NCBI RefSeq assembly: GCF_017562075.2 | Contig: NC_054083.1 | Span: forward strand, 43,241,269-43,305,268 | Direction of reading: 5' to 3' | Source: Anopheles merus | Taxonomy: Eukaryota; Arthropoda; Insecta; Diptera; Culicidae | DNA: 64,000 nt | Shown here: in pieces, positions 1 to 13,700 of the stretch | Position numbering within the stretch: position 1 is the stretch's first letter | Layout: each line of letters opens with the position of its first letter | Notes under the pieces: model-generated | Seen by the model: only the letters and a program-made list of their open reading frames with translations | Databases searched by the model: none | What the model was told of the DNA's origin: nothing | Translations under genes and position numbers: made by a program

Positions 1-2213
1 TAAATTTCATTATTAAACATTTATTCTCGATTAGATGGTATAAACTGATAGAAAAACGGCTCCCAAAATGTATTCCTAAGCTCTCCCAAGGCCGCACTTT
101 TCCGAATAAATAACGACAAATAGACCGTACCGTGGTCCCACACTTGCCCCAATACCTTTCGATCTTCATTTGAAAAGTTAAATTACCGTCCCGGGCAAGC
201 CGGTTGTGAAGTTCAATTACAATCACCATGAGCCCACGACGGTGCGCTGAATAAACATTCCAAGAACAATTTCGATCATATTTACCGCGCCCACCCGCTC
301 AGAACGCTCTACACAACGGCATACGCAACACTCCACACTCTCAAAATCCCCGCTCCACACTCAACAGGCAACCGCCGATCCACCAGCCACTCTCTTGCAA
401 TTTCTTTCCCCCCTGTTTCCAGAGGAGGATGGAAAGGAATGTTTTGGCACCGGATAGGCAAAACTCTCTCACACTTCGTAAAGCAAAAAATTCCCACCGC
501 TTTTCAATACCTCCAGAGCGCGGCAAAGCAGGACGCATCGGTGGAGGCACATAATTGAAGTTCAAGAATCGATAATTTAATTGAATGGAAAAATCGTCCA
601 CCACTGCCGTTGCGGTCGGTGCCGCTGGCTGCTGCCCACCTTCTGCCTTCTCACGCCATTCAACAAAAGAATGTTGGCTGGATGGTTGGGGAAAAAGGAA
701 CGGTTAGCTCGTTTGGTAACATTCTTCGCATTTTTCTACCGTGCCGGTGCGCCCGGCCGAGCCACACGGTAGCGCAATTCCACCCAGCATGGATGGCATT
801 CGATGGTCTGTATCATCTGCTGCCTTTCTCCCACTGCTTTGGCGCGCACTGCCACCAGCACCATCACAAAACGTGTACGGTATAAATTACATTCCAATAA
901 CGTCTCCTTAATGCTGTCTTCTCCGCCGCTTGTCGGTACGCGAAACATCGTGCAAAAGCAATAAAAGGCGCTTCATGAATTGAACGCTCCAAACCGGGTG
1001 CCTTTCATTCAATATTTCCTTTTTAACACCTTTGACTTTTTCCCCCACCGCTCTCAGGTCAGGTGTGGTGGGAAACGTGCTACGTCACGCTTTTATTTTT
1101 TAATCTTTTGTAAGAGCAGCTCGACCGAAGGGATGTGCTTGGGGTGTTTGGTGTAGGAGTCGCAAAGGTTTCTAACGGTCATGATCGGGGTCATGGTGCG
1201 ATGAAGTTAGGAACGTTTCAATCAATTCTACGCGTCCGTTTTGCTCACTTGCTGTGCAGAACGTAACGCACTGTATTAGACTTTGTAAATATCCACCAAT
1301 ACAGTATGTTCAGCTTCATTTAATTGCTTTTCAACCGTTTTTTTAAAGCATTTCCCATCAGCTTGACCATTCGAAGCATCATATGACCATTTCATATGAA
1401 CGCTTTCACTCACCAAGCTCCAGTATGCTTAGGTAGATTCTAGCAACCCTTTACAGATAGCTTGAGACGATGGAGCAGCTCGTTATTTGTTCCTTTCTTA
1501 GCAATAGTACAACCGAACATATCACAATCTCCTGCACAACCATCCTGTTTTCAGCTAGTGCTGGAGCATGTACGAACACCCAAAACCTAGAATAGAATAA
1601 ACACACAGCGGTACCACTGAACAGCAAATCGACGGCAAAGCCTTTTTTGTGACACAGAACAAAAGAGGTAAAAACAAACAGCCAAATCTCGAGCGCTCGC
1701 TTCAAGGAGTGAAATAAAATGAATTAACTCATTCAACGTTTTGCGTGGCTCCGGGGGACACTGACGCCTTTCCCCTCCCCAGGAGCCGGCCTTGCCGACG
1801 GACAATGCGAATGCCGGTAGCCTAATGAATACAAATTGAGTTTTCGGATTTTCTTCACCAGCCCCCCTCCGTCACCGTCCTGCCTGCCGCCTACCGACTA
1901 ATCCAGCGGCCACGATAACCGGTGCTGATTGGGCCAATTCAGCAGCCCCCGTTTCCTCGAGTTAAGCTGTTGTGTTTTTCCTACGACAGTGGGAAGCTGA
2001 CGGTGACTGGACTGGGTGGAAAATACTACGAGAAGCTCCAAGCATTCGCTGCCAAATCCTTCGATCTGCTCTGGTGGTAGAAATTGGAGCAATTTCGCTG
2101 CCCCAGCAAACGCTAGCCGAAAACAGCTCGAACGAACACGAAATTCGAACTCGAGCAAGCAACATGTTATTGGATACGATTTCATTAGAGCTGCTTTTGT
2201 ATGAAGAGCCAGC

Positions 2214-2220
<7 letters not shown>

Positions 2221-2262
<42 letters not shown>
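2221..2262. repeat. (AG)n microsatellite
   Basis: Uninterrupted AG dinucleotide run of 42 bases. It creates artificial open frames encoding Arg-Glu or Ser-Leu repeats on the two strands, which are not genes. Confidence 0.95.
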
Positions 2263-2266
<4 letters not shown>

Positions 2267-2819
2267 AACGTCGAGATGATTTCGTCCCGCAACAAATGAT
2301 TCCATTTTCTTGACCGCCTTCGCCGGCTTTTCGCCGGCAACATGCTACTGTCACACATTGCTTGAAACATAAAATATTAAGTACCCAAAAACTAAGGCTA
2401 GCTAGTAACTCGATCGGTCCTGTGGAGTGTACGACACTGCTATATTATCAATGTGTGTGTGTGTGTGTTTCGTTTGCTTGCAAGAAGCTTTATCTTTCTC
2501 GGACCTACCAAGGTACGTTAAAAGCCTTTTCTATGAGGTGTAATGCGCTCTCTTTCTCGGATTATGCGGCTGATTACACGTGGTAAGGAAGACAAATTAA
2601 TTCGTTATTTCTTTCTCCAAGGTTAAAGGTCAACTCGGTGTAGCACACCCCATGTCTTGAAATTGATCTTTCTTAAGATGTCTCTTGGGGGCATTTATAA
2701 CTTTTTATACGTATGCTAATTTATACGTAGCTTTGCCCAAGTTGAGAGATATTTGTTTTTGTTAATACATTTCTCTCGCAATCTATGATCGTTTTTTATT
2801 ATTCGAAAAATTGGCTAAA

Positions 2820-2888
2820 GTTTAGGCTTGAACCCTCAACCTTTTGTGTGACAGACGGCATGCTAGCATAAGTTACCATGGGCTGGTC
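2820..2888 (-). mobile_element. tRNA-derived SINE remnant (pol III box region)
   Basis: Read on the minus strand, this contains a perfect pol III B-box-like sequence GGTTCAAGCC, about 45 bases downstream of a degenerate A-box-like stretch (GGTAACTTATGCTAGCATG). This is the layout of a tRNA head. The T-stem no longer pairs beyond two base pairs and no acceptor stem forms, so it is not a functional tRNA. It is best explained as the head of an old tRNA-derived SINE; anopheline genomes carry such families (for example SINE200). The far end of the element could not be delimited. Confidence 0.4.
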
Positions 2889-5800
2889 ATGACGAGATGA
2901 GGAGATTACCCAATATAAACAACGCTACGTTATACTTTCTGGATTCATTTCCTTGTTACTTTTCGATTGAGTAATATTTTATTTAAACAAAGTATTCAAA
3001 AGATTGAAACTTTTTAATTTGTAAATGTAATAACAAATCCGCCTATTTTACGTCCCCTTTCTCGTACATTTGGACCCATAAAAAAAAAAGATAATCCGCT
3101 CCTCGAAGCAAGGTTTGCTAGACATCGAGGCCAGCGAAGGATAAATCTCAACCAACTCGCTCCTCCCGCCCGACACAACGATGGTTCTGTAAACGATGAG
3201 CGGTGATTAAGCGCTATAAATTTACCTTGCCTAGGGGTGGCCCGGTTTCCCTCCAACGGCACGGGTAGCAGCAAAAGTACTGCCCTTTCCACGAAACGGA
3301 CCCAAATCGCCCGCAATTGCGCGCGTACCCGAAGGCTCTGTGCCCTGCGCTGTGTGCTGTCCGTCAATAAACAAGTCGATTTAATTACGCCGATATCAAA
3401 AATGCAATTAAATTGCTCGCCAACCCGGGGTAAGACCGTAACAGGGCGGGTAGGGTTTCCCGGGGTGTAAAATAATCGTTCCCTTCGGTACGGTCGGTTG
3501 AGCTCGGCTGGGAGCAACGCTTTTTTTGTTGTTGCTGCAGTGTCATTAAACACAGACTAGCGCCAGCGCACAGTGAAGTTGCTATGGGCAATTGAATCTG
3601 GAAACGAATTGTTCGTGAAAATAGAAAAAAAACCTCGAATGAAACCTAATCAAAGAGTTTAGTTTAATTAGAAACGCTACCATCATAATGATTATCTTTA
3701 GTGAAACTCGTTAAGCATGATATAGATCACCATTACATTGCAGTGCACTGCACCGCAACAACAGTGTGGCACCCAGCGTCAATGGCGATGAAAAACGACC
3801 GTCGGCACAAACACCAACCCTTCCTGATTGATGGGTTTCGCAATCAGCAAACGATTTGAGCAGCTCGTCCGTTAACACACCCTTGCCGTAGACCCCCCCA
3901 GTTACCAACAAAGCAAACCCGAACGGATCCAAGAATCACAATTTTGTCTCTCTTCCCTCTTATCACATCGCACGAGGTACTTATTGAGCAGCGATTCCAT
4001 TTGACTCCCTGTCACTGTAAAGGCACATCGATCAGTGCAACGCCTTGCAGCAGGCAGGCTGACGGCAGCTGAGCAGGAAAGAAGAAATCGTCTTGCGCGT
4101 TTACTTGGTGTAAGGGTAAAATGATGCCAAGGAAACCATACATTGTGCGAGCCCGCAATGACGGAAAGACGACAGCCAGTGCCATTTCTCACTCCATCCA
4201 GGCTTTTTTTGCCATCCACGGAAGCTTATCCCGGCGTGAATAACTACCTGATGACCCTGGGATCTTCTGTCGCTGGCAGCCGTGGAAACCGTGGCGCCCC
4301 CGAATGCTGCAATCAGCTTCGAAACCGTGGCGGGTGTCGGCACGATCCGTTCAGGAAATGTTGTTCCATTGTGCACAGTGAGGGGGATGGAGTTTGTGCA
4401 CTGATTGCAACACCTGCAAGCGGAACTGGTGGATTATACGATGCCTTTCCAGCGTCTTGCAAGCTGACAGGAAGCAAATGCTGCACTTCGTTCACTTCTG
4501 TCGATCCACAATGCTTTAAGTAGAGGTGAGATTTGGGTGAGATTTTCCGAGCGCACCGTGTGTCCCGAGCATCCCTCCGAACATCTACTCTCACTGTGTC
4601 TCCCATACATGGCACGTACGCTTGAACGGGTGCATATTCGAAAAGCTCTATCAAGCTTAGAAAAAAACGACATAGCTCCTCACAGACAGCACAAGCACAC
4701 ACCTTTTCGGATGGCCTTGATAAAAAGTTACACAAATATTTGCCTAAGGTGTCAGATGGCAAACGGGCCCGCTGTGATGTTGTTTTTTCTCACGACCCCA
4801 AAAAAAAAACATCCTCCATGCGGGTCACACAGAGCTTTTGCTTTCAATATTTTCAAATTATGAAGCGCAGCTCAGAAGCTCGGAAAACATAGAACCGAAA
4901 ACTTCACTTCATATTGAACCATCTTTTAGGTTTATTTGCGCACGATGCATCGTTCTTTCCCAGCTTGAGGCGTGTTTGCAGCCAGAAAATGCAGAGCTAC
5001 AGAGCCAACATTTGCATATAAATAACGGAGCTGTCAGGCGAAGTATTTCACGCCCCTCAAAATATGCGAGTATTAGTCTCGTAGATGTTGATAAAGGAAA
5101 ACCGTTTTATGAAGCTTGACTCGAGTCCATCTTTAAGGTTGTATTTTTCGCAACCCAACTGTATTGCTTAATATAAACTCTATCTTGGACCGTTGATCAA
5201 TCCAACCGCTCCTAGCTCGTAACGATTAAAAGCCTATCAAACGGATCACACCATCAATTCGGTCATAAATCTTGCGTACGTATCTCATCATTCATCCCAT
5301 CCGGCGGGACGTCCCACTGGTGCATCACACACACATACACGTATGAGCGTGTTTTATTAATACAAATGTATTTGTCTTCTTTTTGTGCCACCGGCAAAAA
5401 CGAGATAAAAGCTAAACTGTGGAAAGCTAGCCGGAAGAACTGGCGGTAAGCTGTGACGTAGAAAAGTGACTCGAAGAGACAACGATTATGTTACAGACCA
5501 GCAACAATCCGTATTCAACCCACACAGCCGGAAAGAACATCAGCAAGGGGTTTGTTGATGGAGAGTTTAGAATGTCGATTCCTATCTGTTCGGGACACTG
5601 CGAACGATTGCGTGACCCCGGAGCACTTTCTTTTGCTGTCTTTCGCCTCAACAACCAACCACCGGAAATGAACGATTTCTTTCTCCGCCTGCGTCCATTT
5701 GCGCATCATACTATCGACAGCAGTGGCCGTCACATAAATGTCGTCGGTGAAATGATTTTCTACACCAACAAAATTAGGTTTTTCTTTTTGGTAGATAAAA

Positions 5801-7421
5801 ATCAAGCTGTACTTCACCAGACGACGCAGCTGCTAAAGGATTTTATTCTTCCACCCAACCGATGACGGTTTCGTAACACGGCTTATGGCGTTGCCATGAC
5901 GTACGGTTGCTCTGTTCCTTTGAATGATTCTGCTTGTGCTTTCTTACGATATCTTTGCGTGTGCGTTTCTTTCTTCCTCTATTCTATTCCAGTTTGCGCT
6001 AGTCGTAACAGCGGCGTAACCTTTGTCGTCTGCCCGAATGCCCAAACGGCTCATCCTCAAATCACATTCCACACAAAAGGTCGCCGCGTGCAAAGCAGAA
6101 CACAATCCATGGATTCGAATGAAGGCGAATGGTGCTGTGGCGAATCCTGTGCGAAGTGTCCTTTATGATCTTGCTTGCTTGCTTACGTCACGCGGTCACA
6201 CGGGGTTGCGGTAGCGCCACGGCGCATTTGCCCTGGATGCTGTGTGATCTAGTGTGAAAGAATGATTTCGCCTCTAGTTTTGCCCAGCTTCACCATTTAC
6301 GCCTGTGTTGCTGTGTCCCAGTGAAAAAAAAGGGACGGTGATAAAATAGACCTTTCTGCATACGCCGAGGCTGCCCCTCCTCCCTCGGGACGACAGGAGA
6401 GGATTGGGGAGCAAATATTCAGATGATGTGTGTTCTGGTCGACGATGGGCATGCACGGCACGTCTTGTCACTGGCAGCAAGCAAGCAAGCTGTGGTCAAC
6501 GGCCTGAAGGCATTGAAAACTCACTCCCGAAAACGTCCCCATCCACCCCCATCCCAAGTGGTTATGAAAAAGCCATTGAGTGAGTCCCTTGCGGCATGCG
6601 GCGTGATGGAATGCAGGCGCATGAGAGCTTGCGGTGTGTGTGATAATGTGATTATGGTTCAAAGGTTTTGTTGAATATTCTAACAGGTTGGATGATAATT
6701 TCAAAAGCATTAGAGAAAGGGTGGAGCTTTACAAATTGTTTTACTTACACCTTTACACAACCATTTGTGCAAGAAAATGTTCAAGCAAAAAGCGCTTTTC
6801 ACGATACGGGAAATGCACCAAAACAAAACTGCTTGCGTCAGTAGAGAACAGGCATTTTTCCCCTTTTCTTGCGATGCTAAGAGCACTTGTAAAAATACCT
6901 AGAATAAAATAACGCAACCACATACTGCCGAAGAAGTGATCCAACATCCATCTTTCCGGCAAGAAGCATCTCTCACCCGGCAACAAAAGCCTCCAAGCGT
7001 ACAAACACACCTCCATCCAAATGGTACAACAAATGCTTCTCCTCACTCGTGTCAGCCACTCTTTGCGCGCACCATCGATAGCCATCGCGCCATTGATATT
7101 CATAGCAGTAAGCTGGTGCTGGTGGCGCTGGGTAGGATTTGAATTGGTCTGCCCGCGGTGCAAAAACGAACGGCACGAGTGGCAAGATGGAGACGCTCGG
7201 TACTTGACCGTAACGAGGCGATGGAGACGCATGGTGCAGCACGTGCTCGGTGAGGGATGAGAGTCCAACCGGGGCGGAACCCGCTGCTAGCAGCTTAACC
7301 GGATCGCAAACACTATCGAGGCAGCGGGTTCAGTCTCTCGCTAGCTCAAGTGTTTGACTAGGACTATCCCGATATACACACACACAAACATACGCGCTAC
7401 ACGACAAAGCCCCCGAAGGGG

Positions 7422-7454
7422 TATAAAATGGGAAAATAAAACAGAGATTCCACT
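7422..7454 (+). promoter_or_regulatory. candidate TATA box and start site before the transporter gene
   Basis: TATAAAA occurs at 7422-7428 in a GC-rich context. Thirty bases downstream is a weak pyrimidine-rich initiator (CCACT, A at 7452). It lies 275 bases before the first confident coding exon on the same strand. A transcription start here would leave room only for a short first exon and a small intron. The initiator match is poor, so this is tentative. Confidence 0.25.
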
Positions 7455-7726
7455 GCTCCGTTGCACGGTGTAAATATAATCCTACGATGGCAACTGGCAC
7501 TGCTGGGGCTTATATTTCGTCTTCATCTCACTGAAATTGCTTTTTGCTCTGCACTCCGTTCACATATGCGATCGGCCTGTACAGTGTATGGCAAAGGCCA
7601 CTCCATCGATAGCTTTTTGTCCTGCTTTTCCCACAAAATCCGTATCAATTGCATCCATCACTCGAGCTACGCTTTAAACTTTACCACTGCTTACCGTTTT
7701 CACTCTACTTTTTTGTTCCTTTGCAG

Positions 7727-10700
7727 GCCAGTGACGATTCGGCTGAAGTGAACGCTTTCGATGACATCAACTCGCTGGTAAAGGTAAACAGTGTGAAGTA
7801 TTTGTCCCATCGATGTTTACCTCATTGAAAACAGCTCAACATCGACCATTGAACGAACTCGCACGGGCTAAAATTATCACAGGTTCCGATTGGAAAATCT
7901 GCACAAACCAATCAGCAACGTCGATTGTGGGTTAAAATTATGCCAAACTTTCTATTTGCACCGTGCGCAACAACGAAACGACGCGTCCGGAACCACTTCA
8001 CGGCCACTTGTCGGCTCGTCAGCGATGTCCCGGGGAACGATTCGGGGAAATTATATTCGTAAATCAAACAGTTCATTTGAATATAAATAACAAGCGTAGC
8101 AATATTTCCCACCGGTCCCCGAGCATGCAGCCCACTCAACGGCGACAACACTTCTGATGAAGTGTTTTTCCGTCCCGTTTTGATTTCGTTTTTGTCACTT
8201 GTCAGCAAATAGTAAATAAATTCACTTTATTTGCTCACTTTCGTTCAGCTTTCGGACGTTTATTTACAGTTTCTGGTCAGCTCGCTTGCAAAACTTCCTG
8301 CCGAAACGGAAACTTCGTACCTTTAAAAATTGCCTATTAAAGTCCGAGCTCCATGCTCGAGCGTGTCATTTGCACGCTGACCCGTTTGATGAAGGATACG
8401 GTTTTGTCAAACCTGCTGTATCGTCCAGCTTATCACCCGGAGGCTCGATGGACAGAGCAAAGTGTGATCGATTTTTCCGACCTGTTGTTAGATCAGCAAT
8501 TGGATTTGTAAACGGTCGTTTTTTGCCGCCTCCTAACACTCATTTCATTTTTCCCCAGCCTTTTTTTTCTTCTGGCATAGAGGCATGTCGATTTGAACAC
8601 ATTTTCTGCATCGGCTCTCTGCAAACTAGCGTCTGGAATGTCCCTCGCACCGGCACCGGGCGGCTCTCGTATGCACATGACGTTTCATTAATTGAGTTCA
8701 AACCAATTTCGCTTCCGGCGTTCCGGGCTGCCTGGGGGACGGCTGCCTTTCGGGGAGTACGAATTTTCCCACCCTTCGAAAGCTAAGCGTCAAGCTCCCC
8801 ATGGGAATGTCGTTGGGAGCTGACAGGGCTGGGAGAAATGTTTCGGAAGTGTTATGAATAAATAATTGTCCTGGGGACGCCAGGAGCAAGCTAAGCTAGG
8901 GTAGGGCACTGGAGAGAGAGAGAGAGGTCGGACGTGTGCGTACGTGCGGCTTCATTAGCATAATGTTGATATTTCCAGTCCAAAAGCTGACAACGAGCGA
9001 CGGGCGGGTTAGTTTTCAATTTTGCATATTTATGTTGCTGGGGTTTTTATTTAACTAGCTATAATTGCAGAGAGAAGAAGGTGCTGCTACACACTGACAG
9101 CTGTGAAGTGTGGACTTTTAGTTCCTTCAATTTCAAGCTTTCCATCACTGGATACACTATCCAAAATGGTTGAAAATGAAGCAAAAGTGGCTCTCTTTTC
9201 CCATCCTGCCAACCGTTTTAAGCACTCTTGCCTTCGCTTGATCCCGGGCCAGTAAGTAATTGCTCATTAACGTAAGGTTTCATCTCATTTACGCCCGACC
9301 AATCATCAATTGCCCGGCGGCGGCGGCGGCGACGGCGGCTTGCTTTCATTGCACGGTTTATCGCTTTTAACGCCTGCCTGGCCGTGTTACTTTTTGTGCC
9401 CTTTTTCTCAGCGTGACCAGGCCAACCAGGGCAAGCCGGCCGAAACGCTCTCATCGCTTCCGCAGGCGTCCTTCAACTACATCAATTCGATCGTCGGCAG
9501 CGGCGTCATCGGCATCCCGTACGCGCTGCACCGGGCCGGGTTCGGGCTGGGGCTGTTTCTGCTAGTGATTGTGGCCGCCATCACGGACTATTCGCTCATT
9601 TTGATGGTGAGTATTTTATACCGAGTATCAACATCGTACCGTCGTGTTTTACCTCTCAAGATGCATTATTAATTACTGGACGGTGGCGGCCGGTCCACCG
9701 ATAAGCCGGCAGACAATTGCTAGCAAGCGTTATGACAGCGCTTTGAAGCGTGCAATAAAAGCGTGCCGGCTTCGCGTCGATGATAATAAATGCCAGCATA
9801 ATAAAGTTCGCTTCCTTCTGCAACAAACGCTACTAGATAACGCCGTTGCGTGCTATCTTTCTGGGTGAAAACCTACACGACACACACATACACAAACACG
9901 TAAAAGAGAGTGTGCCTACATGAGGGTACATGAGGCGTGTCTATTCAAAATGCTCGTCACCCTGCTATTGTTTAGCGTACTTCCTTTGCTGTTTTTATTA
10001 CCATTAAACTTCGTCACAAAATCCCTGCAACTTCGCCTCGAATTTCCGGGCGCGCTACAACACTCATAACATGCCGGTTTTAATGCGATAGACCTTCGCC
10101 GCCTACCTTTCATCTTCAAACACAGCTCGTGCACGTGCTTCGGGCAAAAGCCGACCGAATATATATTCAATTCTTAGCCATCAGCCTGCGCCCGCCAAAA
10201 TGATGGTTATTGGGTCGAATGTTTACAAATTCATAACCCACATCAACGCCCGCTGTTCTGCTGGTGAGTGAGCGCATCACCGCACAATGGACGAGCAATG
10301 AGACGGAGCCGTAGTACGGCGTCTTGGCATGGGGATGGCTCTAAAGTTTTCGTATCAGGCAAAAGTGCCAACAGATTTTCATCACCGCCCAGCAAAAGCG
10401 GGAACGATATTGTTCGGTGGCCGTAGGAAAATCTTGCACAAATGGGCTTCATGGGTGTGGGACAATGACGTGAATTGTTTGTGTGGTGGTCTCTGGTAAG
10501 CTCGCCCTAAATTGACGAGGTCCTGTGGACGTTTTAGGGAGAGGGGAGGGGGCAGTAGGGTGTTATATTGCCACGAAAAAGTCGTTATGATGAATTAAGA
10601 AGTATTTACAGAACATCAAATGTTGTGTTTCTATGAGGTGGTACATAGAAACAGCTTTTTTATTGCGGCAAGTATCACGACTTGAATTTCGATACGGAAA

Positions 10701-13700
10701 AGCTTGCTCAGTCAATTACTTATTCCATTTTTTTTTAGGTTTTTAAATCATAAGTTTCAAAAGCAACCCTAATAATCACGACCGAGAAGCTTTTCCCAAT
10801 AAAAACAACATTACCTTCATTTTAAACGTTACACAAACTAAGGCAGGAACTAAAAACCCCTTCTAAACTTTGCTGAATCTTGCTGGATGGTTTTGCATAC
10901 GTTTGCGGGTTTTTTGGCTGTAAAATTGAACACTCTTTTTTCGTCACACGCCCAGTGCACCACCGCCACTGGCATGCGGCAAAACGGTGGGGCTGCTGCA
11001 GAACATTTGCATTATTTATTCAGCAACACACTAAGCGGCACGAGCAGGACGAGTGGAACGAGCGGAAATAAACTAACCAGTGAAGAAACCGGTTACATTA
11101 AGGCACTTCAACGAGCGAAGGACGAAAATGGAGAGAAAAATCACACAAACGAACACAAACTCTTGCACTCCTCTGCGTTGCAGTTTGATGTTCCCAAGCA
11201 CTTGCCATGAAGCTGTTGCTGGTGTGATGATTACCCTGCTACATAAAGCCGTTTCATTTGCCAATAGCTAACCGATTGCGAGAAAAATCCCTTTCTCCAT
11301 GCCAACCGGTCCAGACCATGAACGAACTGTACAAACAAACACACACACAAAATGCCGGGTCTGGAAAATCTCATTTCCTAATGACACAGTTCGCATCCAT
11401 TCCATCGGTATCTGGCACTGTTACACTCTTCCGAAACAGGGACGTACGAAATAAGCCGAGACCAAGGGACAGCACGAATGCACCGTGAAAAACAGAAGGA
11501 AAAAAAATGAAATGGCGGAAACTTTTCACTCGTCTTTTTTTTTAAGTTGCACACAACCCTACGCTCCCGCTGGTGGGTAGATAGAGTTAGCCCACGGCAA
11601 GATAATTTCAATCGAAACCGCCAGTAAGTTTGTACGCGAAGAAACGAGCAAAAAAAATAACCCGAGACAAACTGAAGAGATGTGCAAAAAACAAAACTTT
11701 CTTTCACACTTTTCCCCTTTTGGGTGCAAACTTTGCCAAAGGGACAGTTTGCAAAAATGCAGACAGCAGAAAAACATAATACGTACACCATTAAAAGACG
11801 AGACCGGCAAAATGAAATAGGGCAAAAAATGAAACCACAGGCACATTGCCAATCCCGTTTGCCCTCGGTCAGGCCGGTTTTGTTTTGCCGCTCGTGCCGC
11901 TTCCGCCTAGGGGGCAAAAGGGTTGGGTCGATTAAGGGTAAGAGAGTGTGGGGCATCGTCCTGCGAGGGGAACATTTGCCTCGTGCCAGGAGGAACGCCT
12001 TTTGGTGCCGTTTGAAGTGGCACAAACCGTCCTGCATTTACACACTTTATCTCAGCAACAAAGAGAATTGGCTCTGGAACGTTGCATTTTGTTGCGAAGC
12101 TTCGGGATGCTTAAAATGTAATTTGTGGAGTTTGTTTCTGCTTGCTGTTCACTGGTGAAGGAGCGAATGTAAGTGTTCATGGCTTTGCTTTGTTTCTCCT
12201 ATTCATTCGGTAAAATAGATTAACCGTAGCGAGCGGCGTGACAGCCCGATTTACGACAATACAGCAACTGAGGTGAAGCGAGCTTCTTGAAGGACCTTAT
12301 AAGAGTATGTACCAACACACACACACAGCCACACACAAAAGAGGGAACAAAAGGGCCAAAACCTGCACCAGCAGCGGTACCACCAGCAATGTGCAATCCA
12401 TTAGCAAAGTGGCGCGCACGCTTTCCAAAACCCCACAAAAGGGAAGCAAACAAGGACGTGTTTAATTTACGAAGGCATTGAGCGTTCTTCCAGGCACTGT
12501 CCGGACGGTGGGCGTCCGTTTGCGTTCGTTAAGATTGCTTTTTAATCGCATTAGGCTGGCAAGACGAAATTAGTGACGATTCGTCAAGCACTCCCAAGGA
12601 ACGCCACCCTGCTGAAGCCCGTTGAGGCTCGTGAAGCGGGAAAGTACGCAACCACACACAGGCACGCAAAGGCTTTGATCGTGTTAAACGTGTAGCACTT
12701 TATACGCCGGTCGGGTGCGCGCTAATTTTGAATGAAACACAAACGAACACATTCCACACATACACACACACACACACACACACATACACAATTTAGGCAC
12801 ATTTTCATCCGTCAGCGAGGAAAAGCTTCCCCCGTGCTTATTGTGTGACGTAGGATTGCGTGTACGGTTGCGTACCGAGGTTGTTTTCCGAAGGAGGGTT
12901 GTTTGCCCCCACCATGCACAGTTATCTCACACGCAACGCCTCCAGGAAATAAAAGCACAGCGCAATCGGAGCCGGCTTGTAGTGCCTGGGAGTAGAAATT
13001 GTGAAAACAACGAATTGCTCCACACCTACTCATCACTCAAGCGCCTGGTTTTTATGAATGAATAATACATATTTCACACTCGTGCGTGGGAGCGTGGAAA
13101 GCACTTCGCTTCAGCCAACTCGACGAGCTTCGCAGGCAGAACACTTGCAGCTCCCGAGTGAAGATGCATCGCTATGCCATGTTTCATTTTTTTAATGCTG
13201 TTCTCCTTTTCAAACCTTCACCTACACGGCTCCTCGCAAACGCTTTGCCAACAGCCAGTTAAAACCTTCAAAAACTGTTGCTCGGTGGGCTACAAATTGA
13301 GACCGCGAAAACGACCGGCTGACGAACGGTGCCTTTTTTTTGGGGGGGTAGTTTGTAGAGTAAATTTGTTACCATCAACACGCTTGCCTCCTTTCCAAGT
13401 ATGTACGTGGGTGACGAGAAATCATCACGAAAGCCCGGTACAATGAACCCCTGGTGCACGGGTTTGAGCACGGGTGTCGACTAGCAAGCGAGCGATCCTG
13501 CGATCCTGTTGCACATTTTGCTCGGAATTTGCCACCCCCGAAGAGGAGATTAATAGTTACGATACACGGAGCGAGATTTAGGGCGGCCAAATAGGTTTAA
13601 ACGATGGCATCGTTTCTCGTTTCTCGCGCTCGTGAGCGGATCGCTTTCAGCCACACACATGACTTGGTTTCATTAAATTATCATTTTCAATTTGTGAAAT

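Larger units (their letters stand above)
1..7421. other. noncoding DNA left of the transporter gene
   Basis: No coding region can be supported here. The open frames present are short, lack recognisable domains and have no convincing splice context. The stretch contains a GA microsatellite (2221-2262), a short GT run near 2452-2468, a tRNA-like SINE remnant (about 2820-2888) and a poly-A/T-rich interval around 2680-3010. It may hold upstream exons or regulatory DNA of the transporter at 7.7-16.6 kb, whose initiator exon was not found with confidence. Confidence 0.5.

Noticed and set aside
2820..2888. tRNA gene on the minus strand
   Set aside because: Only the B-box is intact; the T-stem and acceptor stem do not pair.
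3014..3553. 179-codon minus-strand frame
   Set aside because: No recognisable domain, splice context or promoter; about one frame of this length is expected by chance in six frames of 64 kb.
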